64,000 nucleotides of DNA from Ciona intestinalis (lineage: Eukaryota > Chordata > Ascidiacea > Phlebobranchia > Cionidae), in NCBI RefSeq assembly GCF_000224145.3, contig NC_020176.2:3493826-3557825 (forward strand), written 5' to 3'. Position 1 is the first letter of the stretch; each line of letters opens with the position of its first letter. A program made the position numbers and the translations under genes. Under the pieces are notes generated by a model that was not told the DNA's origin, did not search any database, and worked only from the letters and a program-made list of their open reading frames with translations. Of the stretch, positions 37,930 through 51,802 are shown piece after piece.

Positions 37930-40555
37930 ATGAACGTGTGTAGAAAAACTATATTAGTAGCTGGAGGTGCAGGTTACATTGGATCACATACGGTTGTGGA
38001 ATTGCTGAACGCAGGATACAGGTAAGGTGACTGACTTGGAATGACTTATGTAATGAATAAGTGGCCTTTATCGATATGGCATGTTTTAACGTTCTGCTTT
38101 GTTGCTATAATACCCTTTTTGCTTAACTAATTTGGTCATCGCTATCGTGTTTAAAGAGATAAATAAAATTGATAGTGTTGTGCTGTGGTACTATATAGAA
38201 ATTTTGCATTTGGGCTAAAACTCTGGCCCAAATCCTAGGTTTAAAAGCAATATAATAATTATCATGTTGCAGAGTTGTAGTGATTGATAATTTGTCCAAC
38301 GCGCAACAAAATCCAGAAGACGACGATGATTTACCACCTTCGTTGGTAAGAGCGAAGAAAATTACAGGAAAAGAATGTTTGCATTTTGTTAAAGGTGAGA
38401 ACAGTGTGTTTGGGTCAGTGGCTGAACGGTGTGCGGTCATTCGACGAAAAGATTTTATATATGAGAGGTCATTGTCGAGGAACTTAGGTTTAGGCCAAGT
38501 TTGGTCTGTTCCCAACACCAGCATACCAGAACAATGCGATCACGCCTCTTTAACTTTTTTAGATGCCGACGTATATACTAAAAGACACATAAATTTTAAT
38601 AAACAATATAGCGTTAATTGTGTGCGTTTAACATCCTGACTTCAACACAGAGAATATTTGTGACATTGAGAAACTGAACGTGGTGTTTGACACTTACAAC
38701 ATCGATGCAGTGTTTGACTTCAGCGGTAGAAAGGCGGTTGGTGAAAGTACAGTCCTGCCAATGCTTTACTATAAGTACAATATAAACGGTGGGTATATAA
38801 CGTGTAGTTTTATTTCTTAACCCATTCTGTAATAAAGTAGGTTGGGGTGGGAATATTTCGCATTCTATTTTTTTTGGTCCCATTTGTTAAAAAAAGAATA
38901 TTTACAAAACTATGTAACCATATCGCCACGACTCAAACAGAGCGTTGTTAATTGATAAAAAGGAAATATGGTTTTATAGGTGCTAACGGTTTTCCATCTT
39001 AGCCCGAAGTACTAAACATAAATGAATGACGTTTTTTTATTTTCTCAGGTACCATGAATTTACTGAAATGCATGAGACAACATGAAGTTCGGGATTTTCT
39101 ATTCAGTAGCTCATGTACAGTCTATGGTGCGCCAGACCAGGAAAGTTTGCCAATAAAAGAAGAAGACTCGTCTGGTTGCTGTCATTGCCCTTACGCGAAG
39201 TGCAAATATTTTATTGAATGTCTTCTGGATGATCTAGCAAAAGGCGAGCCAGATTACTGGAGAATTATGGTGATGAGATATTTCAACCCGGTTGGGGCGC
39301 ACGAAAGTGGGTTGATGGGCGAGGACCCAAAAGGGGACCCACTTAACCTTTTGCCAAAGCTAGCTCAGGTATAAAGACGATGATAATGTGCAATAATAAT
39401 AAAACTGGTTCGCTACAAACGCCTGGATTGGAACCATAGAAGGTCTTGTTTATACCGTATGTATACTTGAGCAAGATGCTTGGCCTTCATTGTTGTATAA
39501 GTCAATTGCCACTAATGGATTGTCCAAATGACTAGGAACACGTAAAAAGAAAACATAAAACAAAGTTGCATAGATTGTACCTCGTAAGCCTATAAATGGT
39601 TTATGAAATATGACACCTGTCTTGTAACTATACTGTCGTTGCCCCACCACGCGAGGACATAAAAATTTCGTTCATTTGTTTGTTCAATCATATAGCCCAT
39701 ATACATACATATATGTATAGGCTATGGTTCACTCTTACACCTTGCACATTATAGGTGGCTACGGGTAAACGGGCAATACTTGATGTATACGGTGAAGATT
39801 ATGACACTAAAGATGGCTCTCCTATCCGAGACTACGTGCATGTTATGGACGTCGCTGAAGCACACGTCAAAGCTGTAAAACACTTCCAGGTATTTTCGAA
39901 ACTTAGTGTGTTTGATCCTAATAGGAGAAATATGTAGTATGGGTCAACTCTGGTCTTAATCCCAGGCCCAGCATGGTGTGTCTCGCCGTTGGATGTTATC
40001 TATATTATAGAATGTATATCATCCACAAAGTAACATACGTGATAACTCGTAAGCTGGCACCATAGGGGTATGAAACAGAACACTGTAATTTCCGGCCCTC
40101 GAAAATAAAGCATGTAATGACATTCATTGATTTATATGAAATCCAATCTTACTAATAATATTAACCCCACATATACGACAGCGCATGTAGGCATGTTATA
40201 CAAAATACATTGCCCAAGGCATGCTACATTTACGTAGATAAGGAACCACGAATAGCAATGCAACATAACACCTAATACATTGTAGAGTACATCAGGAATT
40301 GAGATATACAACATCGGTTCGGGACGAGGAAAATCGACTTGGGAAATGGTAAAGGCGTTCGAAGCTGCTTGTGGAAAACCTATCCAGTTTAGAGTTTGTC
40401 AGAGACGACCAGGAGATGTTCCAGCTATTTACTGCGATCCTTCGAAAGCAGAGAGACAGCTGGGTTGGAAGGCGGAACGTTCGCTGCAAGAAATGTGCGA
40501 AGACTTATGGAGGTTTTACGTTTTGAATCCGAACGGATACGAAGAATCAAACTAG
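37930..40555 (+). CDS. GALE: UDP-glucose 4-epimerase
   Basis: Six exons (37930-38021, 38273-38394, 38651-38788, 39049-39368, 39755-39889, 40286-40555) give 358 residues, against 348 in human. The N-terminal Rossmann motif is LVAGGAGYIGSHTVVELLNA (GxxGxxG, NAD binding). VVVIDNLSN follows, then KAVGES, the catalytic-site Ser/Thr region SSSCTVYG and YAKCK (the YxxxK catalytic pair). RYFNPVGAHESG, DGSPIRDYVHVMDVAEAHV and the C-terminal MCEDLWRFYVLNPNGY complete the SDR extended fold. It interconverts UDP-galactose and UDP-glucose in the Leloir pathway in the cytosol. The acceptor at 40285 (TGTAG) was chosen over a nearby CATCAG because only it keeps the frame. AATAAA lies just after the stop. Confidence 0.95.
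38834..39018. mobile_element. MITE copy 13
   Basis: In GALE intron 3. Starts AAGTAGGTTGGGGTGGGAAT and ends TTTCCATCTTAGCCCGAAGT, with family body blocks between. Confidence 0.7.
39450..39665 (+). repeat. SINE in GALE intron 4
   Basis: Contains AATTGCCACTAATGGATTGT, ACCTCGTAAGCCTATAAATG and GTTGCCCCACCACGCGAGGA. Confidence 0.65.
39965..40105 (+). repeat. SINE fragment in GALE intron 5
   Basis: Contains AAAGTAACATACGTGATAAC, TCGTAAGCTGGCACC and TATGAAACAGAACACTG of the SINE body. Confidence 0.6.
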
Positions 40556-41085
40556 GAAATAAAATTTATGAGACAAAACCGCTTTGATATTCATACAACA
40601 TATATATGTAGCATGCTGGATATATGAATATAGCTGCTGCTGGGCTGAACTATTTATTCCATAAAAGTCTTTTTAAAACTACTTTTCCTTCACCAGTCAT
40701 TTTAAACGCTTTTATATATCCTATTTGAAAAACATTACACCTTTTAGCGCTATTGTAAATAATGACAATGTTTGTTGCTAAAAATCTATTAAAAAGTATT
40801 TTTTGAGAATTAAATCCCGTTGTTAACATTTAAACTTCGTAGTCTAATGTTGAATTCATATAAAGCTTTGTAAAAAATAAATATCGAAAATGCAAAAATA
40901 TTAAACTGTATGAAGTATAAAATCTATACCACCCTTTTTCTCTGAGCGTTTTTCTCTACGTATATAACTCGCTTACAACAAAACGGCTGACACTATACTG
41001 AACAATATACACGCATATAGGGTTGAGGTCTATAATTTCAATTGAATTAAAACTGAACTATAAAAAGTGTGACAGCCCAGCTGAA

Positions 41086-44000
41086 ATGTTTAAGAAAATA
41101 TTTTTGGTATTTGTATTAATTCAAATTGGTGGTAAAAGTACTTCGGTAAGTGTATGTATTTTAAACTGTGAACGTATATATGTATATGTGCATTTAAAAT
41201 AAGGTATATTAGGAAAGTTTTTCTTTATTAGTTTAGTTGCTTAATGAACGTGTATAGTTATTATGTATTTGTCAAATTTATTATAGCAATGTAAATCTAT
41301 ATAACGTTTAAAAATACTTGAAATCCACTCAATACGAGACCTTTGTAACGAAGCGGATTTGAGCTCACGATGTATGTCCGGGTGTGACGTCACAGAGGCT
41401 CATATCGTTCAGATAAATAGCTGTCTAAACATACATTATTTGAAATGGGGGTATATGTTACGTATAGTGTTAGCTTACATTGTATTTGTATTGTAAAATA
41501 GACTCTCTTTACTTTTTGCGATATACTACTATATTAATAGGTTTCGGTTTTTGCTTCTCTGGCGTATTACAATCTAGTACTGCGGGGTAAAATGAGACAC
41601 CTTTAGCACATAATATTCACATATCCTGATCGTGTTTTAAACAATTAATAGCGGTCTATGAAAGTCGTGAGGTCGCGGTTATAATTCTTTAAATGTGCTT
41701 TACCAAATATATCGTATCCCAAGTTTTTATACGATAGTAGCAAAATTAAAGAATACCGAATAACAGTGAAACCATAAAATATATATAAAAATATAGTTTT
41801 AGAGTAACTTTTAATTAACAAACTTTATCGGGGAAATATTCTGTGTAGCTTTTGCATTAAAATTGTAACAGCTTTTACAGAAAGAACGTTGTTTTATAAA
41901 GTCGTTAAGGACACGTAAGCGTATACCCGACATTTCGAATTAGGGCCACGTGTAGGACTCGGTAAAAGCTTCAACAAATCTTTTTCATCAAAAATGTTAC
42001 AACATCCGCGTTATCCACACACGTTGTTGTCATAAAACCAACAATTTTAAACTATAGCCTCAATTTTACAACACGCGGGCAAGTCGCGAATGTTTTTTAT
42101 TTGAGAAAAAAGCAAAAACTGGGACTGTCTCCATTTGTAATGCCATTTTTACACGAGATTTAAGATTTGCCTCTACGCATGCGCTTTATAGCAACTTCGA
42201 AATCAGATTTACGAGAAATCAAATTTATACGTTAATGAAAGTTCGTTAAATAAATAGTTTTATTTTACCAGAAACCATTAAACATGTGATTTTAAACATA
42301 CGAGATGGAGTGAGGCTTTATTTTACTGAAATTTTGCTGACTTTTCGTTCATGTTGACATTTGCAAAAGTAATTGGTGATTTCCCTTACGGGGATTCCCA
42401 AGTTAAATGAAAGCCGTTTCAGTGTTTATTGTAACACTGTAGCTAAACAAACAGTTTGAAAACCTGAAGACAAAGATTATTTTGCTTCTTCATAACGCAC
42501 GTTTGTATGTTATCTGTAGGGTGTTGCGTTTGCATTTACGTAACGAATATAAATGGAGTAGTTTTAGCATATATAGTTGCAAAGTCGTGCTGTCATATTT
42601 GTATATCCAGATTTTCAGTTGTGAGAAATTAAAACTACCATGTCCTTTTTTCACATAACCGTAACAATTCCTTTTTTCATTTCAGTTTGTAAATTCCCAA
42701 GATGTGAGACCACACGTGCGAACGTTTGTAACAATTTTAAACAACCCAGAATTTGTCACTGAAAATTATAAGTTAAATGTAAGTGTTTTGTGCAATGAGT
42801 TTAAAGTGTTGTATGTACAAGGTATGTTGTATATACAGTGTGAATTGTGTATGTTCACTGTGTTTTTTAGGTTACTAATTTCTGTTTTTCAACAAAGCAA
42901 ATGCGGATTTTAAGAGTGTCAGAAACATGTTAAAATAGTAACCCTATAGCTTACAATATTAAAGTATATATCTGCCATATAGATACATATCCTAGTTTGA
43001 CACTTTTTCCTAACTTTCAGTTGCAATACCAATGTTCTCATCCAGCAATAATTGTCTTATTTATTGACGGGTATGAAAACGAAGACAAAATATTTCGCAA
43101 TGAGACAAACCCCCTCATTGCAAATCCACCACAAACTTTGTTTCAACATGTCTGGACATGCCTCTATTCAGTTGACGCAAAGCAGATCACTGTGCGGTTA
43201 AATTTACCAAGGAAATTTGTTTACAAACCAAATTTTCTTACCCCAGTTTCTACGTTAGAAGAGATGAAGTTAAAGGTATCTTTTATTAATATATAGAATC
43301 TCTTAAACAGCATTTATCAATAGTTTTGTTCGGTGTTGCAACTCAGTGGCTAGAGCACTCGCTCTATACCTGTAAGAATCTTGGTTCAAAAGTCAATATT
43401 GCTGCAATTTTGAGGTCTAAAAATGTAACAATCATCCTATGTTTTTAAGGTCTGCATTATTGAAGTAAAAACATGGGAGCAACACAACCAACTGAATCCA
43501 CACATCAATTATCAAGCTTTATTCGGAAGGTATGGCAAATATTCTGTACCACAGGTTTAAGTTTAACATATATATTCAACTATTATTCTTTATATAAATA
43601 TTAAAGATAAAAATCAGATTAACCAAAAGTGCCTTTGTCAAATCTCCATTTCAGTTCCAAGATTAAACTACAACTCCCAATGAAAACCCTCCCACCACTG
43701 GACAGAAAAAGATCAGTTTGTAAATGCTGTCTCTCATGGCCTGCTACTGTATTAAATAAAGTTTGGCAGAAAAGTTTAGGAAAATCTATGCCTGAAGATG
43801 GTAAGTTAGTTGATGTTGCTTAAATACTATTTTACAAATTATAAAACTGTAGTTCTTAACTGAAATGTCGTAATATGCTCTGGTGAAGCCAATATTTTAA
43901 AAAGACATATATTTTAGTATATGTATAATTGTAATTTGATTTGTTTAAATTTACATTAAAAACCTATTTTATGTTTTTGAATAATTTTGTGATATGATAC

Positions 44001-47000
44001 TGCTAAACTGGTAATTGAGTAAAAAGGGTTTAGTACACATATAATTCTTGTGCAGAATGTACAGACATTGTAAAGCACCCAATGCTTGCAAACGATGAAC
44101 CGTATGGAGTCATTAAAACATACAGTGAGTTTCACAAAAATGAGTTGAGAAAACAACAAAGAAATACTTATACTAGGTAAGTCGGTTGCAATTTCTGTGT
44201 TTATACTTTACTCTATAATTTCTGTAGCCATGGCGCAGTGGTTAGGGACTTGTTCTATAACCAAAGGGTACTGGGTTCAATACTCAATGCTGCTACCTTT
44301 GATGGAGTGTGTGTTCTTTGGTAGATGCTTAACTTTTATTGGCTCAAACCACTGATGGGTTGCGTAAATCATTATCCATATGGCTGTTGTTGTTTTGCCA
44401 ATGATAAACAAGCGTAATGCAATTTTTTAAACAGTTAAAACCTTTATTGTTTTTTTAGATTTACTTTTACGACTGTAATGTACTTACAAAAGTGGTGTGA
44501 CCAGGATACGCTTTGTGGGATATTGCAACATGTTAACGGGGTGGAATTGCTTGATACACCTGTAGTGTTACTCAATTCTAAAGGTACTGTAAAATGTAAA
44601 CTGTTTACCAAGCTGTGCATTTTAATAATTATTTGTTAATTGTAATGTACACAGTCAAAACATTTTTTTTACTTTAAAAAGCCAAAAAACCTGTGCACAA
44701 TTGTAAACAGAACACCCATGTTATAACTTTTAAGGTTGTCCTGCCACTTGAAAACAATCAAATTACATTCATTCAAAAATAAAAGCAGAAAATATCACAC
44801 ACAACAAGAACCACCCCAGAATATGAAACTGTTTATTATTCTCACAGGTCAGCTCCACGTACAGGTAAAACTGGATGATGAAAAGTCATATGCTTATGTG
44901 TCAGAATGGACTGTTCCTATCAATGAATGGGTGAAACTGGAAATGCGACAGTTTAATGCTTTGGTTGGTGATTTCCTTCTTTAAGACAAAAAATAATGTC
45001 AGAACAAGTTTAATAATATAAAGATAATGTCAAGTTAATGGAGTGCCATACCGGCGAAAAATATAAAATTTGTGCATAGATAAAGATGCTCAAAACACAA
45101 AACAGCTTTTATGCTTTTTTTAGCAGTATAGATTGGGATTCTTAAACTAACAAAATGTTTTTTTACTAGGTTTATATTATATAAAGACGTGCAGAAATGA
45201 CATATATACCTTTTTTAAGTGGGGAGTGAGATATGTCAAATAAACTACAACTAAGCCAGTGTGGCTTAGCCAGAGTTGGTCGATTTCCTATTTCTGTATT
45301 AGATGAGTACTAATTAAGACAACATTAAATATTTTGTTTTGATATAACTTCTATTACAGACAAATATTACGCTGTTTCATGGACCAAACTTTTCAAGATC
45401 TTCAGTTTTTGTCTCAGTGTAAGTAGCAATCAACAGTTTAAGTGAATTTACCGGATGTGTGTCTTTTCAGCATGATACTTAAATTGTTCACTACAAAACC
45501 CAGTTTTCACTATGAGATTGTTTAAACTCTTAGCCAGAAAGAAAATGAAAAGTGTGTTAAAATTGATCCATGAAGTTACAAACCCATAAAAAATGAAGTA
45601 GAACACTGTATTATAACCTTCGAAGTTGCCCCACCCTGCTAATTTAAACAAATGAAATCCCTTTTACCTTCATATTGTTTCGAGTTCATATTATCAATAG
45701 AGAAATTTCCAATCCAAAATGTTTATGTTTTTTTTCAGATTCCACAAACCTGTTTCATTCAGAGCCACAAACGGTCACTTCATAGTCGGTGGAAGCATGT
45801 TATGTAAAAGTATAAGTGGCGTCATTGCTTCAGCAAAGTTTTGTAGAAACAAAGGGGCATCTGTTGCTGATAAGGTTTGTAATCAAACTCAATGTGTCAG
45901 GACAGTATTAACGACCATAAACAATTCTTTTTTTGCATTTAATGCTTTTTGTATAAATTTTATTTTTGACTAGCATGTGCATCAGATGTGGTACTAATGT
46001 AAAAACTAACGTTTAAAACTAACGTTTTTACGCAGACTATAACATCTTGGAAAAATGAGGCATTTCCATTTGTTGAAACTGATCGTTATAAGACACAACA
46101 AGTTCTTATTCGTAAACTGATCATGAAATCGTGGAGAAAGCGACACAACTCTGAAAAAAGTAACTTTCGCTTTAATTTTTTCAATTTTTACATAAAGATA
46201 TAAAACAATGGAAGCATAAAATTTAAACAAAAGCCAAATTTTATTACTTTAACAGTTAAAGTTGTTGTTTTGGTAGCAAGAAATGTTGCTAAATTAAAAC
46301 TATCAAGTAACTTTTCAATTATATTGTTGCAGAAGTCTGTAGATCTGCATTTATTGAGATGATTCAAAACAACACAAGATCTGATATGTGTACCACATGT
46401 AGTAATGTAACTGATACCAAGTAAGACAATGAATTCGACATCTCTTAATAAGACAATCAAAAGTTATAACTTGGGTGTTCTATTTTCATACAGCTTGTGT
46501 CTGCTTGATACCATGTGTGTGACCACTATGATCAGTATGATGTCATACTTAACTTTGTATTAGGCAAAAATATAAATTTTAATCCATTTTAGATTCTCAC
46601 TATTTGATGGAGTAATCAACAGCCTTTCAAATTCTGACATAACAACAAAAGAATCAATTTTTACCGGTGTTGCGGAATATTTGTACAAAACGTTTTTGAC
46701 AACTATTGTAAGTATTCATTTACTTCAAATTACCTGTCTTGCCAAATCAAAAACACATTTAATAGAAAGAAGTTTAAGTTGTTTTATAATTCACTACTAA
46801 GATTTATTATGTTTATAAAATGTTACAGGAAAATTCAGGCACGCTTAGTTCTGTTCATGAAAATATTAAGTTTCTATCATATGCTGNNAAGCTTGGACAT
46901 GGGCCTTCTCAATATCTACTGTATGTGGTTTTTAAAAATGGTGTTGGTGTTACAACAGATGTTAAAAAGGTAAGTGTTAATCTATGTAGTGGTATGGTTT

Positions 47001-50000
47001 ATATATTATAACATAATGGTTTATTGTTATTTATTTATCATTGCATATTGACAAGTGCATAATGGGTAACAAAATACAATGCGAATAAAAGTGGCAGGGA
47101 AACAGTAGTTGTTGTAAACAAAATCTTGTGCCTTTCAAGATTAATGGTAACATTTTGGTTTTGCTTATTTCATATTAAAATTACTTAGTAATTTATGGCC
47201 AAGGGTTATAACAAGGGATATATTACTACTTGCAATTGTTTTCCTTCGTTTGATTATGTTATTTCAAACATTTTCAGGCTCGAAAATACTTAGTACGTTG
47301 TATACCATCTGGGAACAGAATGTGTCTCAAAGCAATGGGGTACAACTACCTGAATGGTGGTTCTGGATTTCCCAAAGATATAACTCTTGCATCATGTCAG
47401 TATTGAATGTGATAAATTATGCAACAATTGAAAAAATAACAGAAAACATATTGTCCAAATTTTGTTATTTCACTCTTTCAGCATTTGCATGTAAACAATT
47501 AAAAGTTATTTTTCAAAAAGAACATTATTTAATTTTATATTACAGANNNNNNNNNNNNNNNNNNNNNNNNNNNNNNNNNNNNNNNNNNNNNNNNNNACAA
47601 CTCTGTAAAAAGTAACTTTCGCTTTAACTTTTTTCAATTTTTACATAAAGATATAAAACAATGGAAGCATAAAATATAAACATAAACCAAATTTTATTAC
47701 TTTAACAGTTAAAGTTGTTGTTTTGGTAGCAAGAAATGTTGCTAAATTAAAATTATCAAGTAACCTTTCAATCATGTTGTTGCAGAAGTCTGTAGATCTG
47801 TCTTTATTGAGATGATTCAAAACAACACAAGATCTGATATGTGTACCACATGTAGTAATGTAACTGATACCAAGTAAGACAATAAGTTCGATATCTTTAA
47901 TAAAACAACTAAAAGTTATAATACCTGCTTGATACCATGTGTGTAACTTTGTGGGTTTTTATGCTCTTACCACTATGACGCCAGACTAAACTTTGTATTA
48001 GGCAGTTTTTAATTTATTTTAGGTTCTCACTATTTGATGGAGTAATCAACAGCCTTTCAAATTCTGACATAACAACAAAAGAATCAATTTTTACCAGTGT
48101 TGCAGAATATTTGTACAAAAAGTTTTTGACAACTATTGTAAGTATTCATTTACTTCAAATCCTGTCTTGCCAAATCAAAAACACATTTAATAGAAAGAAG
48201 TTTAAGTTGTTTTATAATTCACAACTAAGATTTATTATGTTTATAAAATGTTACAGGAAAATTCAGGCACGCTGAGTTCTGTTCATGAAAACATCAAGTT
48301 TCTATCATATGCTGCCAAGCTTGGACATGGTCCTTCACAGTATCTACTGTATGTGGTTTTTAAAAATGGTGTTGGTGTTACAACAGATGTTAAAAAGGTA
48401 AGTGTTAATCTATGTAGTGGTATGGTTTATATATTAAAACATAATGGTTTATTGTTATTTATTTATCATTGCATATTGACAAGTGCATAATGGGTAACAA
48501 AATAAACTAAATCTTGTGCCTTTCAAGATTATTGGTAACATTTTGGTTTTGCTTATTTCATATTAAAATTGCTTAGTAATTTATGGCCAAGGGTTATAAC
48601 AAAGGGTATATTACTACTTGCAATTGTTTTCCTTCGTTTGATCATGTTATTTCAAATATTTTCAGGCTCGAAAATACTTGGTACGTTGTATACCATCTGG
48701 GAACAGAATGTGTCTCAAAGCAATGGGGTACAACTACCTGAATGGTGGTTCTGGATTTCCCAAAGATATAACTCTTGCATCATGTCAGTATTGAATGTGA
48801 TAAATTATGCAACAATTGAAAAAGTAACAAAAAAATATTGTCCAAATTTTTGTTATTTCACTCCTTCAGCATTTGCATGTTAACAATTAAAAGTTTTTTT
48901 TCAAAAAGAGGAAAATATTGTTGATAAGTTAAAACCTGTTTTAATTTTAATTTTGAATTAGCCACAAGAACATTATTTAATTTTATATTACAGATTATTA
49001 TTTCAATGTTGGTCATCAAACACAACAAGATTTGATGGAGCATTCCCAGCATTTGGTATTTGCATATATTATAACACAGCTGTTTCTTTAATACCTTGTG
49101 CTATTAAAAATGTGACTGTTTATTCGGTATTAGTTTCAATAATTTTTTTAAATTTTCTCATTTTTGTAGCTATGTATAGTAGAGTGGGGTAGATGGGACA
49201 CCTTTAGCACAGAATATCGACATATCCTGAATGTGTATTAAACAACTAACAACGGTCTATGGGAGTTGTGAGGATACGGTTTTATAATTGTTTGAAAGTT
49301 CTTTGTTTACTACCAAATTGGACGGGAAAATAGAATGAATAGATGTCCAATCTTCCCCCACCCTACTGTAACTCATAAAAATTATGCCATAAATTAAAAA
49401 TAAAAAAATTCTAAAAATGTTGAACTTATTTAAGGCTTCAGTGAACAATGTTCGTTTAACCGACACCTTAGCCATGAAGGAACAACTTTCAGAAGAAGAT
49501 GATTTATTTTATTGGATCAAACATCAAGCAACAAAGGGTGTTTTTACTGCACAGGTATTTATACTAGAAGCATTAAAATGGAATGGATGTCACTTTTTAT
49601 TCTATAGTGTATACTTGCTTACATGTTATCATGTATGTAACTGTGATTTTGTATTGATGACACTTCACCAGTCATTAGTGACTGGTGGTAGGTTAGAGCA
49701 ATTGTGGTTGTCTGCCCACGAACGCGCACGTACATAATTGTAGCAACTTGAACCCAGTATTACTTGGTTAAAATGAATGCTCTCACCACTCACCANNNNN
49801 NNNNNNNNNNNNNNNNNNNNNNNNNNNNNNNNNNNNNNNNNNNNNNNNNNNNNNNNNNNNNNNNNNNNNNNNNNNNNNNNNNNNNNNNNNNNNNNNNNNN
49901 NNNNNNNNNNNNNNNNNNNNTGCATTAAACAACTTTCAGGTCAAAAGCTCTCCTGTTATATGTGGCTGCTGCTGAGACTGGATTTGAAGCGGCGGCTTTT

Positions 50001-51802
50001 AACACTGCATACTTATGTGAGGAGCATGAGGTAACATTAGATTTAAATTGAATCACAGAACATCCTAATTTATTTCAAGTCACAACAACTTCCTATGAGC
50101 TTATTGTATTGTATGTTGGGTTCATTAGATAAGTCTTTATTTTACACTTTTTCTTCAGTAGTTTTTAACTTTTTATCCTAGTAGGTTTTTAATAACTGTC
50201 GTTTTGTTGCTAATTCCTTTTCCTTTTTTTTCCTGATGTTTTAAATAAATTGATCCTCGTTAACATACCTGAAATAACAATAAAATATGGTATATTATTA
50301 ACAAAAATGCAATTTAATTCTTATAACATCTATGTAAGAATAATTGTCATTGTCCAACCACGGTGGAATAAATAAGTTACATTTATTTGTTTATTTCAGG
50401 CTGCAAGCCTTCATGTAGGAGAGAATTGTGTTTGGAGATTTTGGAATGTCAGCGCTAATTTCCGTGTTCCGCATCCTTATGGTAAGTTTGTACACTTAGT
50501 TTCATGCTTTTGTAATTTTGTACGAATTAGATCACCCACGCCACGTTATAATATTAACATGCCTGAAATAAAAAGTATATATGTTATGTTATTAAAATGA
50601 AAGCATTTTTGATTATGTAACAATAACTGCCGTTGCCCTACTGCACAAAGATAAATATATAATCTTCATTTTTAAAGTAAATTATATTGTAACAATGATT
50701 ATAAAAATACTGAATTCTGTACCATTTTTTATGTTTTAGCTTTGAACAAAATGGGTGATTATTATTACAATGTAAACGCTACATCTGAGGATTTGGAAAA
50801 AGCATTAAAATATTACACAGTTGCCGCCAAGTTTGGATTTCCACAGGTTAATTTAAATACAACTGACTGAACACATATATAATGTGTTATCAGTGACAGT
50901 GTATCGGTTGATTTTTATGTTAAATATTTTTTTTGTTTTAAAATTTAAGTTTTTGTTTATTGTTAGATTATACATTTTAAACAACTATATATATATATAC
51001 TTATTCAAAAGTATTTGTAAAAAACTTAAACTTTAAAAAACTGTTTTTTAAATACTGCATTTATTTGTATCAGTAACATTGATTTTGTACACAGGCAATG
51101 TTCAATGTGGCCACAGTTTTGGATAAACATCGTAACATTAGCTCTAATATCGTCGAGTCTACACTTCAGTTGGCTCAAAAACGTGAAGACCACGATGACA
51201 GAATAATTTCAATTTACAAAAAGTAACACTTTTGTTGTAGTTTTTAATGACTGAATAACGCTTTTTTATTCTCTGGTGCCGTACAAGGACCAACATTATA
51301 AGCGATGTCTTATATCATACACCTCACATACAGTTACCAGGTAGAAACATCTAGCATCAAATTCAGTATCTTTTGGTTGCGAAATGAATACATAACCACT
51401 GAACCAAAGCATTCATTTTTATTTTTGTTAATTTTTCTCATTTTAGGTGCACAGAACTACCAACAAGAGAGAGTTTGTTGCCATGTCACATTGCTCTTGT
51501 AAAAGCACGACTGTGGAAAATATGGAAAATGACACCATTATCTATTAAGGTTAGAATTGCCAATACATTAAGGTTTGACATCTTCTATTTCACTATGAAT
51601 GTATTTATATCTATTAATATTAACTGTGTTTCCAAATGATAAATGGTCTTAACATTGTGCAAGTCAATATTATAGAAATTATATTAATCAATTACTTTAA
51701 CATTGTCAGGTGTTCTCTGTATTTATCTCGGTAGTAATGATGGTGGTCATCTATTTTTTAACTCATCAAAATACCAATGGTAGTATTGAGTTTCCAGCGT
51801 AA
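41086..51802 (+). CDS. SEL1L3: SEL1L3-like type I membrane protein (incomplete across gaps)
   Basis: Exon 1 (41086-41145) encodes a signal peptide. Next are 42686-42778, 43021-43275, 43450-43529, 43655-43800, 44056-44176, 44459-44583, 44848-44963, 45360-45418, 45739-45874, 46036-46159, 46333-46420, 46593-46707, 46829-46969 and 47278-47395. A second copy of the last four is 47786-47873, 48023-48137, 48257-48397 and 48666-48783. Then come 48994-49055, 49435-49554, an N gap, 49940-50030, 50400-50481, 50740-50846, 51095-51222, 51447-51549 and 51710-51802. The middle has a LamG-like module (FTFTTVMYLQKWCDQDTLCG, HFIVGGSM). Sel1 repeats follow (YAAKLGHGPSQYLLYVVFKN, LLLYVAAAETGFEAAAFNTA, MGDYYYNVNATSEDLEKALK). 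The C-terminal TM is VFISVVMMVVIYFL. Alignment with remembered human SEL1L3 is collinear. Several Sel1-repeat exons are lost in the gap at 49796-49920. Function is unknown. Confidence 0.85.
41572..41720. mobile_element. MITE copy 14, partial, inverted orientation
   Basis: In SEL1L3 intron 1. Starts AGTACTGCGGGGTAAAATGA and continues GACACCTTTAGCACATAATA with the inverted family body. The far terminus is lost. Confidence 0.7.
43333..43400 (+). repeat. SINE tRNA-like head fragment
   Basis: GTTGCAACTCAGTGGCTAGA (A box) and CTTGGTTCAAAAGTC (B box) at tRNA spacing, but no cloverleaf. A SINE head, not a tRNA gene. Confidence 0.6.
44225..44420 (+). repeat. SINE with tRNA-like head
   Basis: Head GCCATGGCGCAGTGGTTAGG and ACTGGGTTCAATACTC, followed by the family body (TGCTACCTTTGATGGAGTGT, AAACCACTGATGGGTTG). 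In SEL1L3 intron 6. Confidence 0.7.
46143..47546. repeat. SEL1L3 exon-block duplication, copy A
   Basis: From the end of exon 11 to the acceptor of exon 16. Repeated nearly in full at 47597-49000, with introns and exons in the same order, and ends at the 50-N gap. Exons 12-15 total 462 nt (154 codons) and are phase-symmetric. Confidence 0.9.
47547..47596. other. Assembly gap (50 N)
   Basis: Separates the two copies of the duplicated SEL1L3 block. Confidence 0.99.
47597..49000. repeat. SEL1L3 exon-block duplication, copy B
   Basis: Starts inside exon 11 sequence (CAACTCTGTAAAAAGTAACT against CAACTCTGAAAAAAGTAACT in copy A). Exons keep all splice sites and phases, with scattered substitutions, including changed residues in exons 12 and 13. 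Intron length differs by indels. Confidence 0.9.
49174..49370. mobile_element. MITE copy 15, inverted orientation
   Basis: In a SEL1L3 intron. Ends TATAGTAGAGTGGGGTAGAT and CAATCTTCCCCCACCCTACT; the body is on the opposite strand. Confidence 0.9.
49610..49795 (-). repeat. SINE abutting the N gap
   Basis: Minus-strand head TGAGTGGTGAGAGCATTCAT and TACTGGGTTCAAGTTGCTAC, with body blocks GTGCGCGTTCGTGGGCAGAC and CAATTGCTCTAACCTACCAC. The repeat may have caused the assembly break. Confidence 0.6.
49796..49920. other. Assembly gap (125 N)
   Basis: Several Sel1-repeat exons expected between 49554 and 49940 are missing. Confidence 0.99.

Noticed and set aside
43333-44300. tRNA genes suggested by A and B boxes
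   Set aside because: The B box lies within repeat DNA, no cloverleaf stems can be drawn, and the same body sequence recurs across the window. These are SINE heads.
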